A stretch of DNA of 64,000 nucleotides from Burkholderiales bacterium (GCA_027493935.1 JAOSJV010000011.1:590589-654588); one strand, 5' to 3'; shown: positions 27,790-37,538, counted from the first letter of the stretch. Notes: a model not told the origin generated them from the letters alone. Numbers and translations are program-made.

Positions 27790-27996
27790 TCAGGCCGCGA
27801 GCACGGCCTCGTAGCCTTCCTGCTCGACCGCCTTGATCAGGGCCTGCGGATCGGCGCTGCCCTTCACGAACGCCTGTGCCTTTTCCAGGCTGACGTCAGC
27901 GGTCTCCACGCCCGGCACCGCCTTGAGCGCCTTCGTTACGCTCATCACGCAGTGGTTGCACGTCATGCCGGTGACCTGGAGGGTGGTGGCCTTCAT
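27790..27996 (-). CDS. copZ: CopZ-like copper chaperone (HMA domain)
   Basis: 68 aa, a single heavy-metal-associated domain: TTLQVTGMTCNHCVMSVTKA with the MxCxxC Cu(I) site, ending EQEGYEAVLAA. It should shuttle Cu(I) in the cytoplasm to CopA or the CueR-type regulator. The ATG has CGAGGAGCTCGACG upstream. It is 38 nt behind the copA stop and probably in one transcript with it. Confidence 0.92.
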   Translation of the reverse strand: MKATTLQVTGMTCNHCVMSVTKALKAVPGVETADVSLEKAQAFVKGSADPQALIKAVEQEGYEAVLAA

Positions 27997-28034
27997 CGTC
28001 GAGCTCCTCGTCGAGGTTGGGGAATCTTCCGGTG

Positions 28035-30561
28035 TCAGCGTGTCGCGGGAACCGGGGTCGCGCCGAGTGACGGCCGCGCGTTCCGGCCCCCGCCCGGTGG
28101 CCGGGGACCGTCGTGCGCGCGCACGCGCCGCAGCCGCAGGCTGTTTGTCACGACGAACACGCTCGACAGCCCCATCGCGAGGCCGGCCAGCATCGGGTTC
28201 AGCGTGAGCCCCCACGCGGGGTAGAACACGCCGGCGGCGAGCGGGATGAGCGCGATGTTATAGACGAACGCCCAGAAGAGATTGCCGCGGATCGTGCGCA
28301 TCGTGCGGCGCGCGACCTCGAACGCGTTCAGCAGGCCCGCGAGATCGCCGCGTGTGAGCGTCACGTCGGCGGCCTCGATCGCGATGTCGGTGCCGGTGGC
28401 GACCGCGATGCCGACCTCGGCCTGCGCGAGCGCCGGCGCGTCGTTGATGCCGTCGCCGACGAACGCGATTTTGCGGCCTTCGGCCTGCATGCGCCGCACC
28501 GCGTCGGCCTTGCCGGAGGGCAGCACCTCGGCCGCGACGTCGTCGACGCCCGTCTGGCGTGCGATCGCCTGCGCGGTGCGCGCGCTGTCGCCGGTGATCA
28601 TGCCGATCCGGAGCCCCCGCGCCTTCAGTGCGGCGACCACCGCGGCCGCTTCGGGCTTGAGGGGGTCGGCGACGCCGAGCACGCCCCAGGCTTCGCCGTC
28701 GACCGCGAGGTAGATGGGCGTGCGCGCGCGCGCGGCAAGCGCGGCAGCGCGCTCCACAAGCGCGTGGGCGGCGACGCCCTCGCGGGCGAGCAGCCGCTCG
28801 GCGCCGAGCAGCACCGCGTGTCCGTCCACGGTCGCCTTGACGCCGTAGCCCGGAATGGCCTCGAAGCTGCTGGCGTGCGGATCGTCGACGCCGCGCGTGC
28901 GTGCGGCCGCAGTGATCGCGGCCGCGAGTGGATGCTCGCTGCCGGCGTCGGCGCCCGCCGCCATCCGCAGCAGCGCCGCCGCATCGCGGCCGGCCACGGG
29001 CTCGACGTCCGTGAGCTCGGGCCGGCCGAGGGTCAGCGTGCCGGTCTTGTCCAACACCACCGTGTCGACGTGTGAGAGCGCCTCCAGCGCCTCGCCCTTG
29101 CGGAAGAGCACGCCGAGCTCGGCTGCGCGACCGCTGCCGACCATGATCGCGGCGGGCGTGGCGAGCCCCATTGCGCACGGGCACGCGACGACAAGCACCG
29201 CCACCGTGCTCACCAGCGCGAGCGTGATCGCGGGCGCGGGGCCGAGCGCGAGCCAGACCGCGAACGTCGCCGCGGCGACCGCGAGCACGATCGGCGTGAA
29301 GACGCCCACCACGCGGTCGGCGAGCCGCTGGATCGGCAGCTTCGAGCCCTGCGCCTGCTCGACCATGCGGATAATCTGCGCAAGCATCGTCTGCGTGCCG
29401 ACCTGCCGCGCCTCGATGCGCAGGCTCCCGTGCTGGTTGACCGTGCCGCCGACGACGCGGTCGCCGGGACCCTTTGCGGCCGGCATCGGCTCGCCGGTGA
29501 GCATCGACTCGTCGACGTAGCTCGAGCCTTCGCGCACCTCGCCGTCCACCGGTACGCGCTCGCCGGGACGAACGATCACGAGGTCGCCGCGCGCGACCGC
29601 TGCGATCGGCACGTCGCGCTCCTCCCCCTTCGCGCACGACGCGTGCGGTCTTCGCCTGCAGGCCGACGAGCTTTCTGATCGCGGCGCCCGTGCGCCCCTT
29701 CGCGAGCGCCTCGAGATACTTGCCCATCAGGATCAGCGTGACCACGACCGCGGCCGACTCGAAGTAGACGTGGCGCGCCTGCGCCGGCAGCAGCCAGGGC
29801 GCGACGACCACGACCGTGCTGTAGAGGTATGCAGCGCCGACGCCGGTCATCACCAGGCTGTTCATGTCGGGCGATCGGTGGCGGAATGCCGCCCAACCGG
29901 TGGTGAAGAAGCGCCGGCCCGGGCCGAAGACCACCGCGGTGCCGAGCGCGAGCTGCACCCAGTCCCAGAACCGTGCGGTCGGGGGCGACCCGCATGAGGG
30001 CGTCGCCGAGCCCCGGCAGCATCATCGGACCCATCGCCAGCACGACGATCGGGACGGAAAGCGCTGCGGCGATCACGGTGTCGCGGAGGCGCGCGCGCAG
30101 ATCGGCCTCGCGTGCGCGGCCTTCGGCGTCGGCGCTCTCCGGCGCGGCGAGCGGCCGTGAAGCGTAGCCCGCATCCTCGATGGCGCGCGCGAGCTCCTCG
30201 GGCGTCACGGTCGCGGGCAGATAGCGCACGGTGGCGCGCTCGGTCGCGAGGTTCACCGCCGCTTCGAGCACGCCCGGCGTCCTCCGCAGCGCACGCTCGA
30301 CGCGGTTGGAGCAGTTGGCGCAAGTCATTCCGCCGACGCCCAACTCGAGCTCGGCGGTGACCGGCGTGTAGCCGGCGTCCGTCACCGCGTCGACAACGGC
30401 TGCGGCCGCTGCCGCGCCTCCTCTAGCCGCACGGTGGCGCGCTCGGTCGCGAGGTTCACCGTGGCCTCGGCGACGCCCGGCGTCCTGGCGAGCGCCCGCT
30501 CCACGCGCGCGCTGCAGTTGGCGCAGGTCATGCCCCGAATGCCGATTTCCAGCGTCTGCAC
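28035..30561 (-). CDS. copA: CopA-type Cu(I)-exporting P-type ATPase (three frameshifts)
   Basis: About 840 aa. Two N-terminal HMA domains, each with GMTCANC, are followed by the transporter core: ion-site [37 protein letters not shown] and [14 protein letters not shown], plus [10 protein letters not shown] in the actuator. The start GTG at 30561 has AGGAG upstream. Frames change near 30440 (end of the first HMA domain), near 29975-29985 ([15 protein letters not shown] is in the second frame) and near 29610-29620 (a GGGGG run; [17 protein letters not shown] results when corrected). All look like single-base errors. It exports Cu(I) from the cytoplasm. Confidence 0.92.
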
Positions 30562-30572
30562 ATCGCGCTCCT

Positions 30573-31129
30573 GTTCCTTGTTCCCCGCGGAGGGAGGGTA
30601 ACGGGAGGGAACCCGGGTGGGCTCCCGCCTGTTCGTTCCTTGTTCCCCGCGGAGGGAGGGGTAACGGGAGGGAACCCGGTGGGCTCCCGCCTGTTCGTTC
30701 CTTGTTCCCCGCGGAGGGAGGGTAACGGGAGGGAACCCGGGTGGGCTCCCTCCTGTTCGTTCCTTGTTCCCCGCGGAGGGAGGGTAACGGGAGGGAACCC
30801 GGGTGGGCTCCCGCCTGTTCGTTCCTTGTTCCCCGCGGAGGAGGGTAACGGGAGGGAACCCGGGTGGGCTCCCTCCTGTTCGTTCCTTGTTCCCCGCGGA
30901 GGGAGGGTAACGGGAGGGAACCCGGGTGGGCTCCCGCCTGTTCGTTCCTTGTTCCCCGCGGAGGGAGGGTAACGGGAGGGAACCCGGGTGGGCTCCCTCC
31001 TGTTCGTTCCTTGTTCCCCGCGGAGGGAGGGTAACGGGAGGGAACCCGGGTGGGCTCCCGCCTGTTCGTTCCTTGTTCCCCGCGGAGGGAGGGTAACGGG
31101 AGGGAACCCGGGTGGGTTCCCTCCTGTTC
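30573..31129. repeat. nine-unit, 62-bp tandem repeat between cueR-like gene and copA
   Basis: Unit starts are at 30573, 30635, 30697, 30759, 30821, 30882, 30944, 31006 and 31068. The period is 62 bp except the fifth unit (61, one G lost). Each unit contains TTGTTCCCCGCGGAGGGAGG, then GTAACGGGAGGGAACCCGGG and TGGGCTCCC. A C/T change (CCCGCCT or CCCTCCT) alternates from the third unit on, so the array has a 124-bp higher-order step. Each unit can fold (GGGAG...CTCCC around ACCCGGGT). 62 is not a multiple of three, and both strands stay open, so it is not a coding repeat. The array lies inside the cueR-copA transcript and its last unit runs into the copA ribosome-binding site. Confidence 0.95.
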
Positions 31130-31135
31130 GTCACC

Positions 31136-31543
31136 TCACCCATCGGGCTGGTTCAGCGCGGCGAGGATCGGGCACTCGCCGGTGCCGCCGTGCCCGCTGC
31201 AGCGCGCCTCGAGCTCGGCGAGCCCCCGCCTCATGCGTTCCAACGCCTCGATGCGCCGCGCGATGTCCGCGATCTTCGCCTGCGTCGCCCGCTTGACGTC
31301 GCGCGCCCGGGTGCGCGGGTTGTCGGAAAGCGCGAGGAGCTCGGCGATCTCCACGAGCGAGAAGCCGAGCGCCTGCGCGCGCCGGATGAAGCGCAGCCGC
31401 TGCGCGGCCGCCGCGCCGTACATCCGGTACCCGGAGGCGGTGCGGTTTGCCGGCGGCAGCAATCCCAGCCGCTCGTAGTAGCGCAGCGTGCCCGCGCCGA
31501 TGCCGGCGTCCCGGGCGAGCTTGCCGATCGTCACGTTCTGCAT
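31136..31543 (-). CDS. MerR family copper-responsive regulator (CueR-like)
   Basis: 135 aa. The MerR helix-turn-helix is [20 protein letters not shown] followed by [18 protein letters not shown]. The dimerisation helix follows, and the C-terminal metal loop is [13 protein letters not shown], a C-x7-C arrangement like the Cu(I) site of CueR/HmrR regulators. It precedes copA on the same strand, with the 62-bp repeats between. It should activate its own long-spacer promoter and the cop genes when Cu(I) rises. Silver or gold could also be sensed. Confidence 0.88.
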   Translation of the reverse strand: MQNVTIGKLARDAGIGAGTLRYYERLGLLPPANRTASGYRMYGAAAAQRLRFIRRAQALGFSLVEIAELLALSDNPRTRARDVKRATQAKIADIARRIEALERMRRGLAELEARCSGHGGTGECPILAALNQPDG

Positions 31544-31560
31544 CGCAGCCTCCGGGAGGA

Positions 31561-31592
31561 AGTCTAAACCTTATAGTAAGCTGGAGAGTCAA
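31561..31592 (-). promoter_or_regulatory. MerR-type promoter of the cueR-copA-copZ operon
   Basis: On the minus strand TTGACT (31587-31592) and TAGACT (31561-31566) are separated by 20 bp, or 19 bp to TTAGAC. This is the over-long spacing typical of MerR-activated promoters. The spacer contains the near-palindrome CTTACTATAAG, expected as the regulator's dyad. The cueR-like gene starts 18 nt further on. Confidence 0.75.
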
Positions 31593-31812
31593 GCCGTGCG
31601 ATCCACGCCCCGCGGCGTCCCGCCCGGCGTCATAATCCGCCGGTGATTCCCGGCGTGGACGCGGGGACCGGATGGTGGGCGATGGCGGCGGCGTCGCGGT
31701 GACCTGCGGAGCCTGGACGAGGCGACGTGCGCGAAGCGCCGGCGTGACTGATGATCGCGCGCCCCGGCCCGGGCGTCCGGGCCCGGAAGCTTGCGTCCGA
31801 TCACATCGCCCC

Positions 31813-32196
31813 ATGAGCGCCGCGCCGCAGACCGAAAGGAACGTCCTCGGCGGCCCGTTACTCGCGTGCAGCTACGCGCCGCTCACCGGCTACTTCCGTG
31901 ACGGCTGCTGCGCCACGCGCGGCGAGCACGGCGTCGCACATCTCGTGTGCGTGCGCGTGACGAAGGCGTTTCTGGACTTCAGCGTCGCGCGCGGCAACGA
32001 TCTCGTCACGCCGCGCCCGGAATTGCGCTTCCGCGGACTCAAGCCCGGCGACAAGTGGTGCCTGCACGTGCTGCGCTGGCGCGAGGCCTGGGAGGCGGGC
32101 TGCGCGCCCCAGGTGCTGCTGCAGTCGACCAATGCCCGCGCGCTCGAGTATGTCGATCTCGATGCGCTCAAGGCCCACGCGCTGGATCTCAACTGA
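31813..32196 (+). CDS. DUF2237 family protein
   Basis: 127 aa. The sequence NVLGGPLLACSYAPLTGYFR at the start and FRGLKPGDKWCLHVLRWREA in the middle match the DUF2237 pattern, with conserved Cys residues (LACS, DGCCAT, DKWCL). The ATG at 31813 gives the expected N-terminus. The function is unknown; the structure in the family suggests a small soluble protein. It precedes the cysteine desulfurase gene by 11 nt and is probably co-transcribed. Confidence 0.8.
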   Translation: MSAAPQTERNVLGGPLLACSYAPLTGYFRDGCCATRGEHGVAHLVCVRVTKAFLDFSVARGNDLVTPRPELRFRGLKPGDKWCLHVLRWREAWEAGCAPQVLLQSTNARALEYVDLDALKAHALDLN

Positions 32197-32207
32197 GGGG
32201 ATCGTCG

Positions 32208-33371
32208 ATGCCGGCGCCCGTATACCTCGACTACAACGCCACCACGCCGGTGGCGCCGGAAGTCGCCGACGCGATCGGGCCCTTTCTGCGCGAGCACTTC
32301 GGCAACCCCTCGTCGGCGCATCCGTACGGGCGACGCGCGGCCGCGGCGGTCGACGCGGCGCGCGCACAGGTGGCCGCGCTCGTCGGCGCGACCGACGACG
32401 AGATCGTCTTCACCGGCTGCGCCACCGAGGCGAACAATCTCGCCCTCTGCGGCGTTGCACGCGCGCTCGCTCCGACCGGCAAGCGCCACCTGGTGATCAG
32501 CGCCGTGGAGCATCCGGCGGTGCAGGCGCCTGCGATGCACCTGCGCGAGGCGGGGTGGGCAGTGTCGATCGTGGCGGTCGACGCGGCCGGGCAGGTGGAT
32601 CCCGCGGCGGTCGCCGCGGCGGTGCGCGCGGACACCGCGCTCGTGTCGATCATGCACGCGAACAACGAGATCGGGACGATCCAGCCGATCGCCGAGATCG
32701 CGCGCCGCGTGCGCTCGCGCGGGGTGCTGGTGCACACCGATGCGGCGCAGTCGCCGGGCAAGATCCCGGTGCGGGTCGACGCGCTCGGCGCGGATCTGCT
32801 CACTCTCGCGGGGCACAAGTTCTACGCGACGAAGGGCGTCGGCGCGCTCTACGTGCGCCGCGGCACGCCGCTCGCGCCGGTCGCCTTCGGTGCGGGCCAG
32901 GAGCGGGGCCTGCGCCCCGGCACCGAGAACGTGCCGGCGATCGTCGGGCTGGGAGAGGCGGCGCGGCTCGCGGCAGAGCGGCTCGACGCGGCCGCGCGGC
33001 GCATGCAGCGACTGCGCGACCGGCTCCATGCGGCGCTCGAGGCCGGCGTGCCGGGGCTGCGCCTGAACGGCCATCGCGTCGAGCGCCTGCCGAACACGCT
33101 GAACGTCTCCTTCCCGCGCGTCGCGGGCGAGACACTGCTCGCCGCGGCGAGCGCGGACGTCGCCGCGTCGGTCGGCTCGGCCTGTCACGCGGGGAGCCAC
33201 GCGCCGAGCGGCGTGCTCGCGGCGCTCGGCGCGGATCTCGCGCGCGCAACGGGCGCGGTGCGGCTGTCGGTTGGCGCCTACACGGTTGACGCGGAGGTCG
33301 AACGCGCGGCGCGCGCGCTGGTCGAGGCATGGCAGCGGCTCGCGCACCCGGAGAAACGGTCGGCGGCTTGA
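32208..33371 (+). CDS. cysteine desulfurase (NifS/IscS-type)
   Basis: 387 aa, a PLP enzyme releasing sulfur from cysteine as a protein persulfide. It begins VYLDYNATTPVAPEVADA. The PLP-associated motifs are IMHANNEIGTIQPI, VHTDAAQSPGKIPV, and the Schiff-base Lys in LLTLAGHKFYATKG. The catalytic Cys is in SVGSACHAGSHAPSGVL. The short loop and motif place it in the IscS/NifS class I group. No iscU or sufE neighbour follows; instead a methyltransferase overlaps its end. It may serve metal-centre or thiolation needs outside the main isc operon. Confidence 0.9.
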   Translation: MPAPVYLDYNATTPVAPEVADAIGPFLREHFGNPSSAHPYGRRAAAAVDAARAQVAALVGATDDEIVFTGCATEANNLALCGVARALAPTGKRHLVISAVEHPAVQAPAMHLREAGWAVSIVAVDAAGQVDPAAVAAAVRADTALVSIMHANNEIGTIQPIAEIARRVRSRGVLVHTDAAQSPGKIPVRVDALGADLLTLAGHKFYATKGVGALYVRRGTPLAPVAFGAGQERGLRPGTENVPAIVGLGEAARLAAERLDAAARRMQRLRDRLHAALEAGVPGLRLNGHRVERLPNTLNVSFPRVAGETLLAAASADVAASVGSACHAGSHAPSGVLAALGADLARATGAVRLSVGAYTVDAEVERAARALVEAWQRLAHPEKRSAA

Positions 33372-34030
33372 GCGGTCCCGGCGACGCTCAAGGAGCCGAG
33401 CGCTACGACGCCTGGTACCGCTCGCCGCGCGGGCGCTGGATCGGCGAGACCGAGTACCGGCTGCTCGCCGGCCTGCTCGGCGCGCGGCGCGGCGAGAGCG
33501 TGCTCGATGTCGGCTGCGGCACCGGATACTTCACGCGCCTTCTCGCCGAGCGCGCCGGCGTGCGCATCGTCGGGCTCGATACGGACCTCGCGTGGCTGCG
33601 CTACGCACGCGCGCACGCCGACGCGGCCTTCGTCGCCGGTCGCGCCGAGCGACTGCCGTTCGAAGACGGCGCCTTCGACCACGCGATCGCCGTGACCTCG
33701 CTCTGCTTCGTGCGCGACCAGGACGCCGCGCTGCGCGAGCTGGTGCGGGTGACGCGCAAGCGCGTTGCGCTCGGACTGCTCAACCGTCGCAGCCTTCTCT
33801 ACCTGGAGAAAGGCCGCGGCGGCGGAAAAGGAGCGTACCGCGGCGCGCACTGGCACACGCCCGCAGAGATCCGCGCGCAGCTCGCGCGGCTGCCGCTCCG
33901 CGATGTGCGACTTGCCGGCGCCGTATTCCTGCCCGCCGGCGGCCGCGTGGCGCGGTGGCTCGAGGCGGCGCTGCCCGCGTCGTTTCTCGCCGGTGCGTTC
34001 CTGCTCGCGGTGGCCGAGGTGGTGCGCTAA
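33329..34030 (+). CDS. class I SAM-dependent methyltransferase
   Basis: 233 aa if started at ATG 33329; a TTG at 33368 overlapping the desulfurase stop (TTGA) would give a more typical N-terminus, GDAQGAERYDAWYRSPRGRW. Motif I is ESVLDVGCGTGYFTRLLAE, motif II region VGLDTDLAWLRYARA, and LPFEDGAFDHAIAVTSLCFV follows. A hydrophobic C-terminal helix (LPASFLAGAFLLAVAEVV) is unusual and might touch the membrane. The substrate is unknown. It is translationally coupled to the desulfurase. Confidence 0.75.
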   Translation: MAAARAPGETVGGLSGPGDAQGAERYDAWYRSPRGRWIGETEYRLLAGLLGARRGESVLDVGCGTGYFTRLLAERAGVRIVGLDTDLAWLRYARAHADAAFVAGRAERLPFEDGAFDHAIAVTSLCFVRDQDAALRELVRVTRKRVALGLLNRRSLLYLEKGRGGGKGAYRGAHWHTPAEIRAQLARLPLRDVRLAGAVFLPAGGRVARWLEAALPASFLAGAFLLAVAEVVR

Positions 34031-34266
34031 GCCGCTCGCGTCCCGCGCGCGAAACACCCGTCGAACCGCGCGCCGGTGCGCACGCGGGATGCGCGTCACG
34101 CCCGCGCACGCAGAGACGCAGGTGCACCGATCCAGTTTCCGGAGGCATCCGTCGCGGCACTTCGCCGCGCGGCCGGGAACCGTTTGCCCGCGCACTGCGT
34201 CCTGGCCGGGGGCGCCTCGGAGCGGGGCGCACGAACCGGACAAGCGTGACGCGCGCAGAGAATGCA

Positions 34267-35476
34267 ATGACACGCCCTCACCTGATCGTGCTGGTCGCGC
34301 TGGTGGTCGCCTACGGGCTCGGCCCGATGGCGACGCAGATCCTCACGCCCGCGGTGCCGTTCGTGCATCGCGATCTCGACATCCCGATGGCCGCGGCGCA
34401 GACGCTGATCAGTCTCTCGTTCCTGACCATCGCCGCCATGACGCTCGTGTATGGACCGCTCTCTGACCGGTTCGGCCGCCGGCCGGTGATCCTGGCGGGC
34501 ACCGCGCTCTTCTGCTTCGGCAGCGCCCTGGCGGGGCTCGCGCCGACCGCCGGGCTTGTGGTGCTCGGGCGCTTGCTGCAGGCGGCCGGCAGCGCGGCCG
34601 GCCTGACCCTGACGCGCACCATCATCCACGACGTCTACGGCCGCGAGGCGAGCGGGCAGGCGCTCGCCTATCTCACCACCGCGATGATCTTCGTGCCGAT
34701 GCTCTCGCCGATCGGGGGCGGCATCCTGCTCGATCACGTCGGCTGGCGGGCCCCTCTTCGGGGTCTGTCTGGTCTTCGGACTGATCGCGCTCTCGCTGCT
34801 CGCGCTGCGCCTTTCGGAGACGAGCCGCGAGCGCCGTTCCGGTCTCGGACTGCGGCAAGTTGCCGGGACTTTCGGCGCGCTTCTGCGCGATCCGGCCTAC
34901 GTGGGACCGGCGCTCTTCTTCGGCTGCGTGATGGCTGCGATCTTCGCGACCCAGGCGGCGATTCCCTACCTCCTGGTCGAGGTGCTGGGCGGATCGGCGA
35001 CCGAGTACGGGACGTGGTTTGCCGTCCTATGCGCGTTCTACGTGGCCGGAAACTACGTCAGCGGCCGGTGGGGCAAGCGCATCGGCCCGGTCAAGTTGAT
35101 CTTCCTGTCCGGCGCCGGCTGCCTCGCCGCGGCGCTCGGCGGTCTCGCCGCGGCCGGCATGCTCACGTTGCGCCCGGTGCTGCTCTTCGTTCCGGGCATC
35201 GTCTTGTACTTCGCCGGCGCTTTGGCCATCGCACCGGTCCAGGCCGAGGCGGTGGCGGCGCAGCCGCGCCACGCGGGCTCGGCTTCCGGGCTCATGTCTG
35301 CGATGCAGATGCTGATCGGCGCGGTCGTGGTGCAGACGATGGGCTTCGCCCAGGATGGCACGCCGTATCCGATGTTCGGGGCGGTCGCCGGCTGCACCGC
35401 GCTCGCGCTTGTGGCGATGCTCTATGCGCGTGCGGCCCATCGGCGTGCGGCCGTGGCCGCAGCAGCCACCGCTTGA
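34267..35476 (+). CDS. Bcr/CflA-family MFS drug exporter (one frameshift)
   Basis: About 402 aa with twelve predicted helices. The start LIVLVALVVAYGLGPMATQI and DIPMAAAQTLISLSFLTIAA, then the MFS loop GPLSDRFGRRPVILAGTALF and LQAAGSAAGLTLTRTIIHDV, match the Bcr/CflA group of multidrug/proton antiporters. The frame changes in a GGG at 34748-34750; removing one G gives GWRPLFGVCLVFGLIALSLL. The inner-membrane exporter stands alone; the inverted repeat at 35651-35692 could terminate it. Confidence 0.85.
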
Positions 35477-35650
35477 GCCGTTGCATGCCGGTGTCCTGGG
35501 CGCAAGCGATGAGCGCCGACCCGCGCCCCATGTCAACCGCGCGCCGCCGTGCCGCCTGCGCGGTCGTTACGCTCGCGCTCGCCGGGGGTGCCGCTCGCGC
35601 TGATGGCGCCGCTGCCGCTCTTCCTCCTGCTGATGGGTCCGGCCTAGAGT

Positions 35651-35692
35651 GTCCCGAGTCAGGGATCCGTCGACGAACTTCTGACTCGGGAC
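35651..35692. terminator. 12-bp perfect inverted repeat between convergent genes
   Basis: GTCCCGAGTCAG (35651-35662) pairs perfectly with CTGACTCGGGAC (35681-35692) around an 18-nt loop. It lies between the MFS gene (plus) and a methyltransferase gene (minus), the right place for a bidirectional terminator, though no T-tract follows. It could instead be a repeated extragenic element. Confidence 0.5.
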
Positions 35693-35709
35693 CCTCGGCG
35701 CCGTCAGTC

Positions 35710-36498
35710 TCAGCCGGCCGCGACTTTCGTCCCGCGCATCACCACCGTATGGGCACCGAGGCCGTGCGCGACCCGCCGCGTGTCCGGGCTCACGCTGCCG
35801 GCGAAGTAGTCGAGGCGGCTGAGCACCTCGACGGCGAGGCCCGACGCGCGCAGCCGGGTGAGGTAGTCGTCCTCGACCACCGCCCCGACCACGCATTCGG
35901 CCCACAGCTTCGGGTCCGCGCGCGACTTCTCGGACACCGGCTTGGCGAGCGCGATGTCGGAGACCTGCAGCCGGCCGCCGGTCTTGAGCACGCGCGCGAT
36001 CTCGGCGAACGCGCGCGGCTTGTCGGGCACGAGGTTCAGCACGCCGTTGCTGGTGACCACGTCGACCGAGCGGTCCGGCAGCGGGATCTCCTCGGCGTTG
36101 CCGCGCAGCGGCACGACGTTCCTTGCCCCCATCGCCGCAGCGTTGCGCTCGAGCTTCGCGAGCATCGCCTCGGTCATGTCGAGCCCATAGACCTTGCCTT
36201 CTGGACCGGCGAGCGTGCTCGCGAGCAGGGTGTCGGTTCCGGAGCCGGACCCGATGTCGAGCACCGTGTCGCCCGCGCCGATCGCTGCGGCCGCGAACGG
36301 GTACCCGACCCCGGCGAACGACTCCACCGCCGCAGCTGGGAGCAGGTCGAGCTGCGCGGCCGGGTAGCCGACGAAGAGGCAGGCGAGGCGCCCGGTGGGA
36401 AAGTGAAAGATCTTCTCGGGATGGGTGGCGACGTCGGTGTACATGTCGGCCACCGCCTTGAAGATGAACTCCTTCTTGTCGCTGAAGATCGCGACCAT
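35710..36498 (-). CDS. SAM methyltransferase, ArsM-like paralog 1
   Basis: 262 aa. An N-terminal helical part (KIFHFPTGRLACLFVGYPAA and VESFAGVGYPFAAAAIG) precedes the Rossmann motif GDTVLDIGSGSGTDTLLAST. Then DVVTSNGVLNLVPDKPRAFA and LKTGGRLQVSDIALAKPV resemble arsenite methyltransferases, but the Cys of the SNCVIN motif is Gly. WAECVVGAVVEDDYL keeps a Cys at the last ArsM position. It is paralogous to the gene at 38240, sharing the SFAGVGY motif. The substrate is not certain. Confidence 0.75.
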   Translation of the reverse strand: MVAIFSDKKEFIFKAVADMYTDVATHPEKIFHFPTGRLACLFVGYPAAQLDLLPAAAVESFAGVGYPFAAAAIGAGDTVLDIGSGSGTDTLLASTLAGPEGKVYGLDMTEAMLAKLERNAAAMGARNVVPLRGNAEEIPLPDRSVDVVTSNGVLNLVPDKPRAFAEIARVLKTGGRLQVSDIALAKPVSEKSRADPKLWAECVVGAVVEDDYLTRLRASGLAVEVLSRLDYFAGSVSPDTRRVAHGLGAHTVVMRGTKVAAG

Positions 36499-36639
36499 GG
36501 CGTGTCCTCCTGGTGTTCGCCGCCCGCTTGGGCGTCGGTGTGCCGGAGGACTGCGCCCCCTTCGCACAAGAAGCTACGGCAACGCGCGGCGCGCTCGATT
36601 CGGCCTCCACACCGCTCGGGAGAGCGGGGGATCGTTGCG

Positions 36640-36876
36640 CTAAAAGCTCTTGAGCAGCCGCTTGATGCGTTCGCTCGCGTCCGAGGATACCTCGGTGTCG
36701 CGCAGCGTGCCCAGCTTTTCCTTCAGCCGCCGCTCGAACTCGAAGCGCGAGAAGCAGCTCTTGCAGGCGCGCATGTGATGCTGCATTGCACTATGCTTGC
36801 CCTCGGGCAGCTCGTGATCGACGAACTCGATGAGCTGATCGAGCGCTTGCTCGCAATCGATCTCGTGCTTCGTCAT
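36640..36876 (-). CDS. zinc-finger anti-sigma factor (ZAS type)
   Basis: 78 aa. The motif HHMRACKSCFSRFEFERRLK contains H-x3-C-x2-C, the zinc site of ZAS anti-sigma factors such as ChrR/RsrA/zf-HC2 proteins, with upstream His and Cys residues in HEIDCEQALDQLIEFVDHEL. It has no membrane segment, so it is a soluble anti-sigma likely to respond to thiol oxidation or metals. It overlaps the sigma-factor gene by 4 nt (ATGA). Confidence 0.88.
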   Translation of the reverse strand: MTKHEIDCEQALDQLIEFVDHELPEGKHSAMQHHMRACKSCFSRFEFERRLKEKLGTLRDTEVSSDASERIKRLLKSF

Positions 36877-37538
36877 GTGACTTCACCCTTCTTGCGGCGC
36901 CCCGCCGTGGCGCGGGGCGCGCTTGCGGTTTCGCTGCACTCGTTCTCGGCCGGTGCCTCGGCCGCAAGTCCGATGTCTTTCGCTTGCTGCCAGAGAATCT
37001 TCTGCAGTGCGCTTCGCGCGCGCGCGAGCCGCGAGCGCACCGTGCCCACCGGCACGCCGAGCGCAGCGGCGATTTCGGCGTAGCTGAACTCCTCGAGGTC
37101 GGACAGGATCACGACGATGCGGTAGCACTCCGGCAGCGTGGCGAGCGCGCGCTCGAGATCCTCGCGCAGCAGCTTGTCGAGAAACTCCTGCTCCGGGGTG
37201 CTGAACCAGAGCAGGAACGGCTGGTGCATCTGCTCGAAGATCGAGAACTGCTGCTCCTCGTCGCCCTCGGGCGCCTCGCAGTCGAGCGGCTCGAATCGCG
37301 GGCGCGCGCCGCGGCGGCGGCACTCGTCGAGGAACGTGTTGTTGAGGATGCGGAAGATCCAGCCGCGGAACGCCGCCTCGTGCTCGAGGGTGTCGAGCGC
37401 CCGCCAGGCCCGCGCGACCGTCTCGGCGACGAGATCCTCGGCGTCGGTATCGTTGCGGGTGAGGCGCCGGGCCACCCCCTGCAGGCGTCCGAGGAGACCA
37501 AGCACTTGAGATTCAAAGGTTTCTCTCGAAACCGACAT
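36873..37538 (-). CDS. ECF sigma factor
   Basis: 221 aa. Region 2 reads RLTRNDTDAEDLVAETVARA and WRALDTLEHEAAFRGWIFRI. Region 4 reads LPECYRIVVILSDLEEFSYA and EIAAALGVPVGTVRSRLARA. A linker of about 45 residues between them (FSIFEQMHQPFLLWFSTPEQ) is typical of ECF groups paired with ZAS anti-sigmas. It forms a two-gene unit with the anti-sigma and probably drives the neighbouring methyltransferase/DUF2917/DsrE genes; no target promoter could be assigned by eye. Confidence 0.9.
   Translation of the reverse strand: MSVSRETFESQVLGLLGRLQGVARRLTRNDTDAEDLVAETVARAWRALDTLEHEAAFRGWIFRILNNTFLDECRRRGARPRFEPLDCEAPEGDEEQQFSIFEQMHQPFLLWFSTPEQEFLDKLLREDLERALATLPECYRIVVILSDLEEFSYAEIAAALGVPVGTVRSRLARARSALQKILWQQAKDIGLAAEAPAENECSETASAPRATAGRRKKGEVT

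Noticed and set aside
27679..28224. 181-codon plus-strand frame over copZ
   Set aside because: Antisense to copZ and the copA end, which are clearly real.
30573..31129. Tandem array as a CRISPR
   Set aside because: Units are contiguous with no unique spacers and no cas genes are near.
30382..31143. Long open frame on the minus strand across the 62-bp repeats (and a matching one on the plus strand)
   Set aside because: Period is not a multiple of three, the peptide just cycles through the three frames of the repeat, and it is open on both strands; only its last part is the first HMA domain of copA.
35530..35647. Possible small hydrophobic protein (VPLALMAPLPLFLLLMGPA in one frame)
   Set aside because: No ribosome-binding site, needs a frameshift to join a start, and lies just before the inverted repeat; too weak to list as a gene.
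33271..37083. 1,270-codon plus-strand open frame
   Set aside because: Joins the MFS N-terminus to shadows of other genes; only 34267 to about 34750 is real coding sequence.
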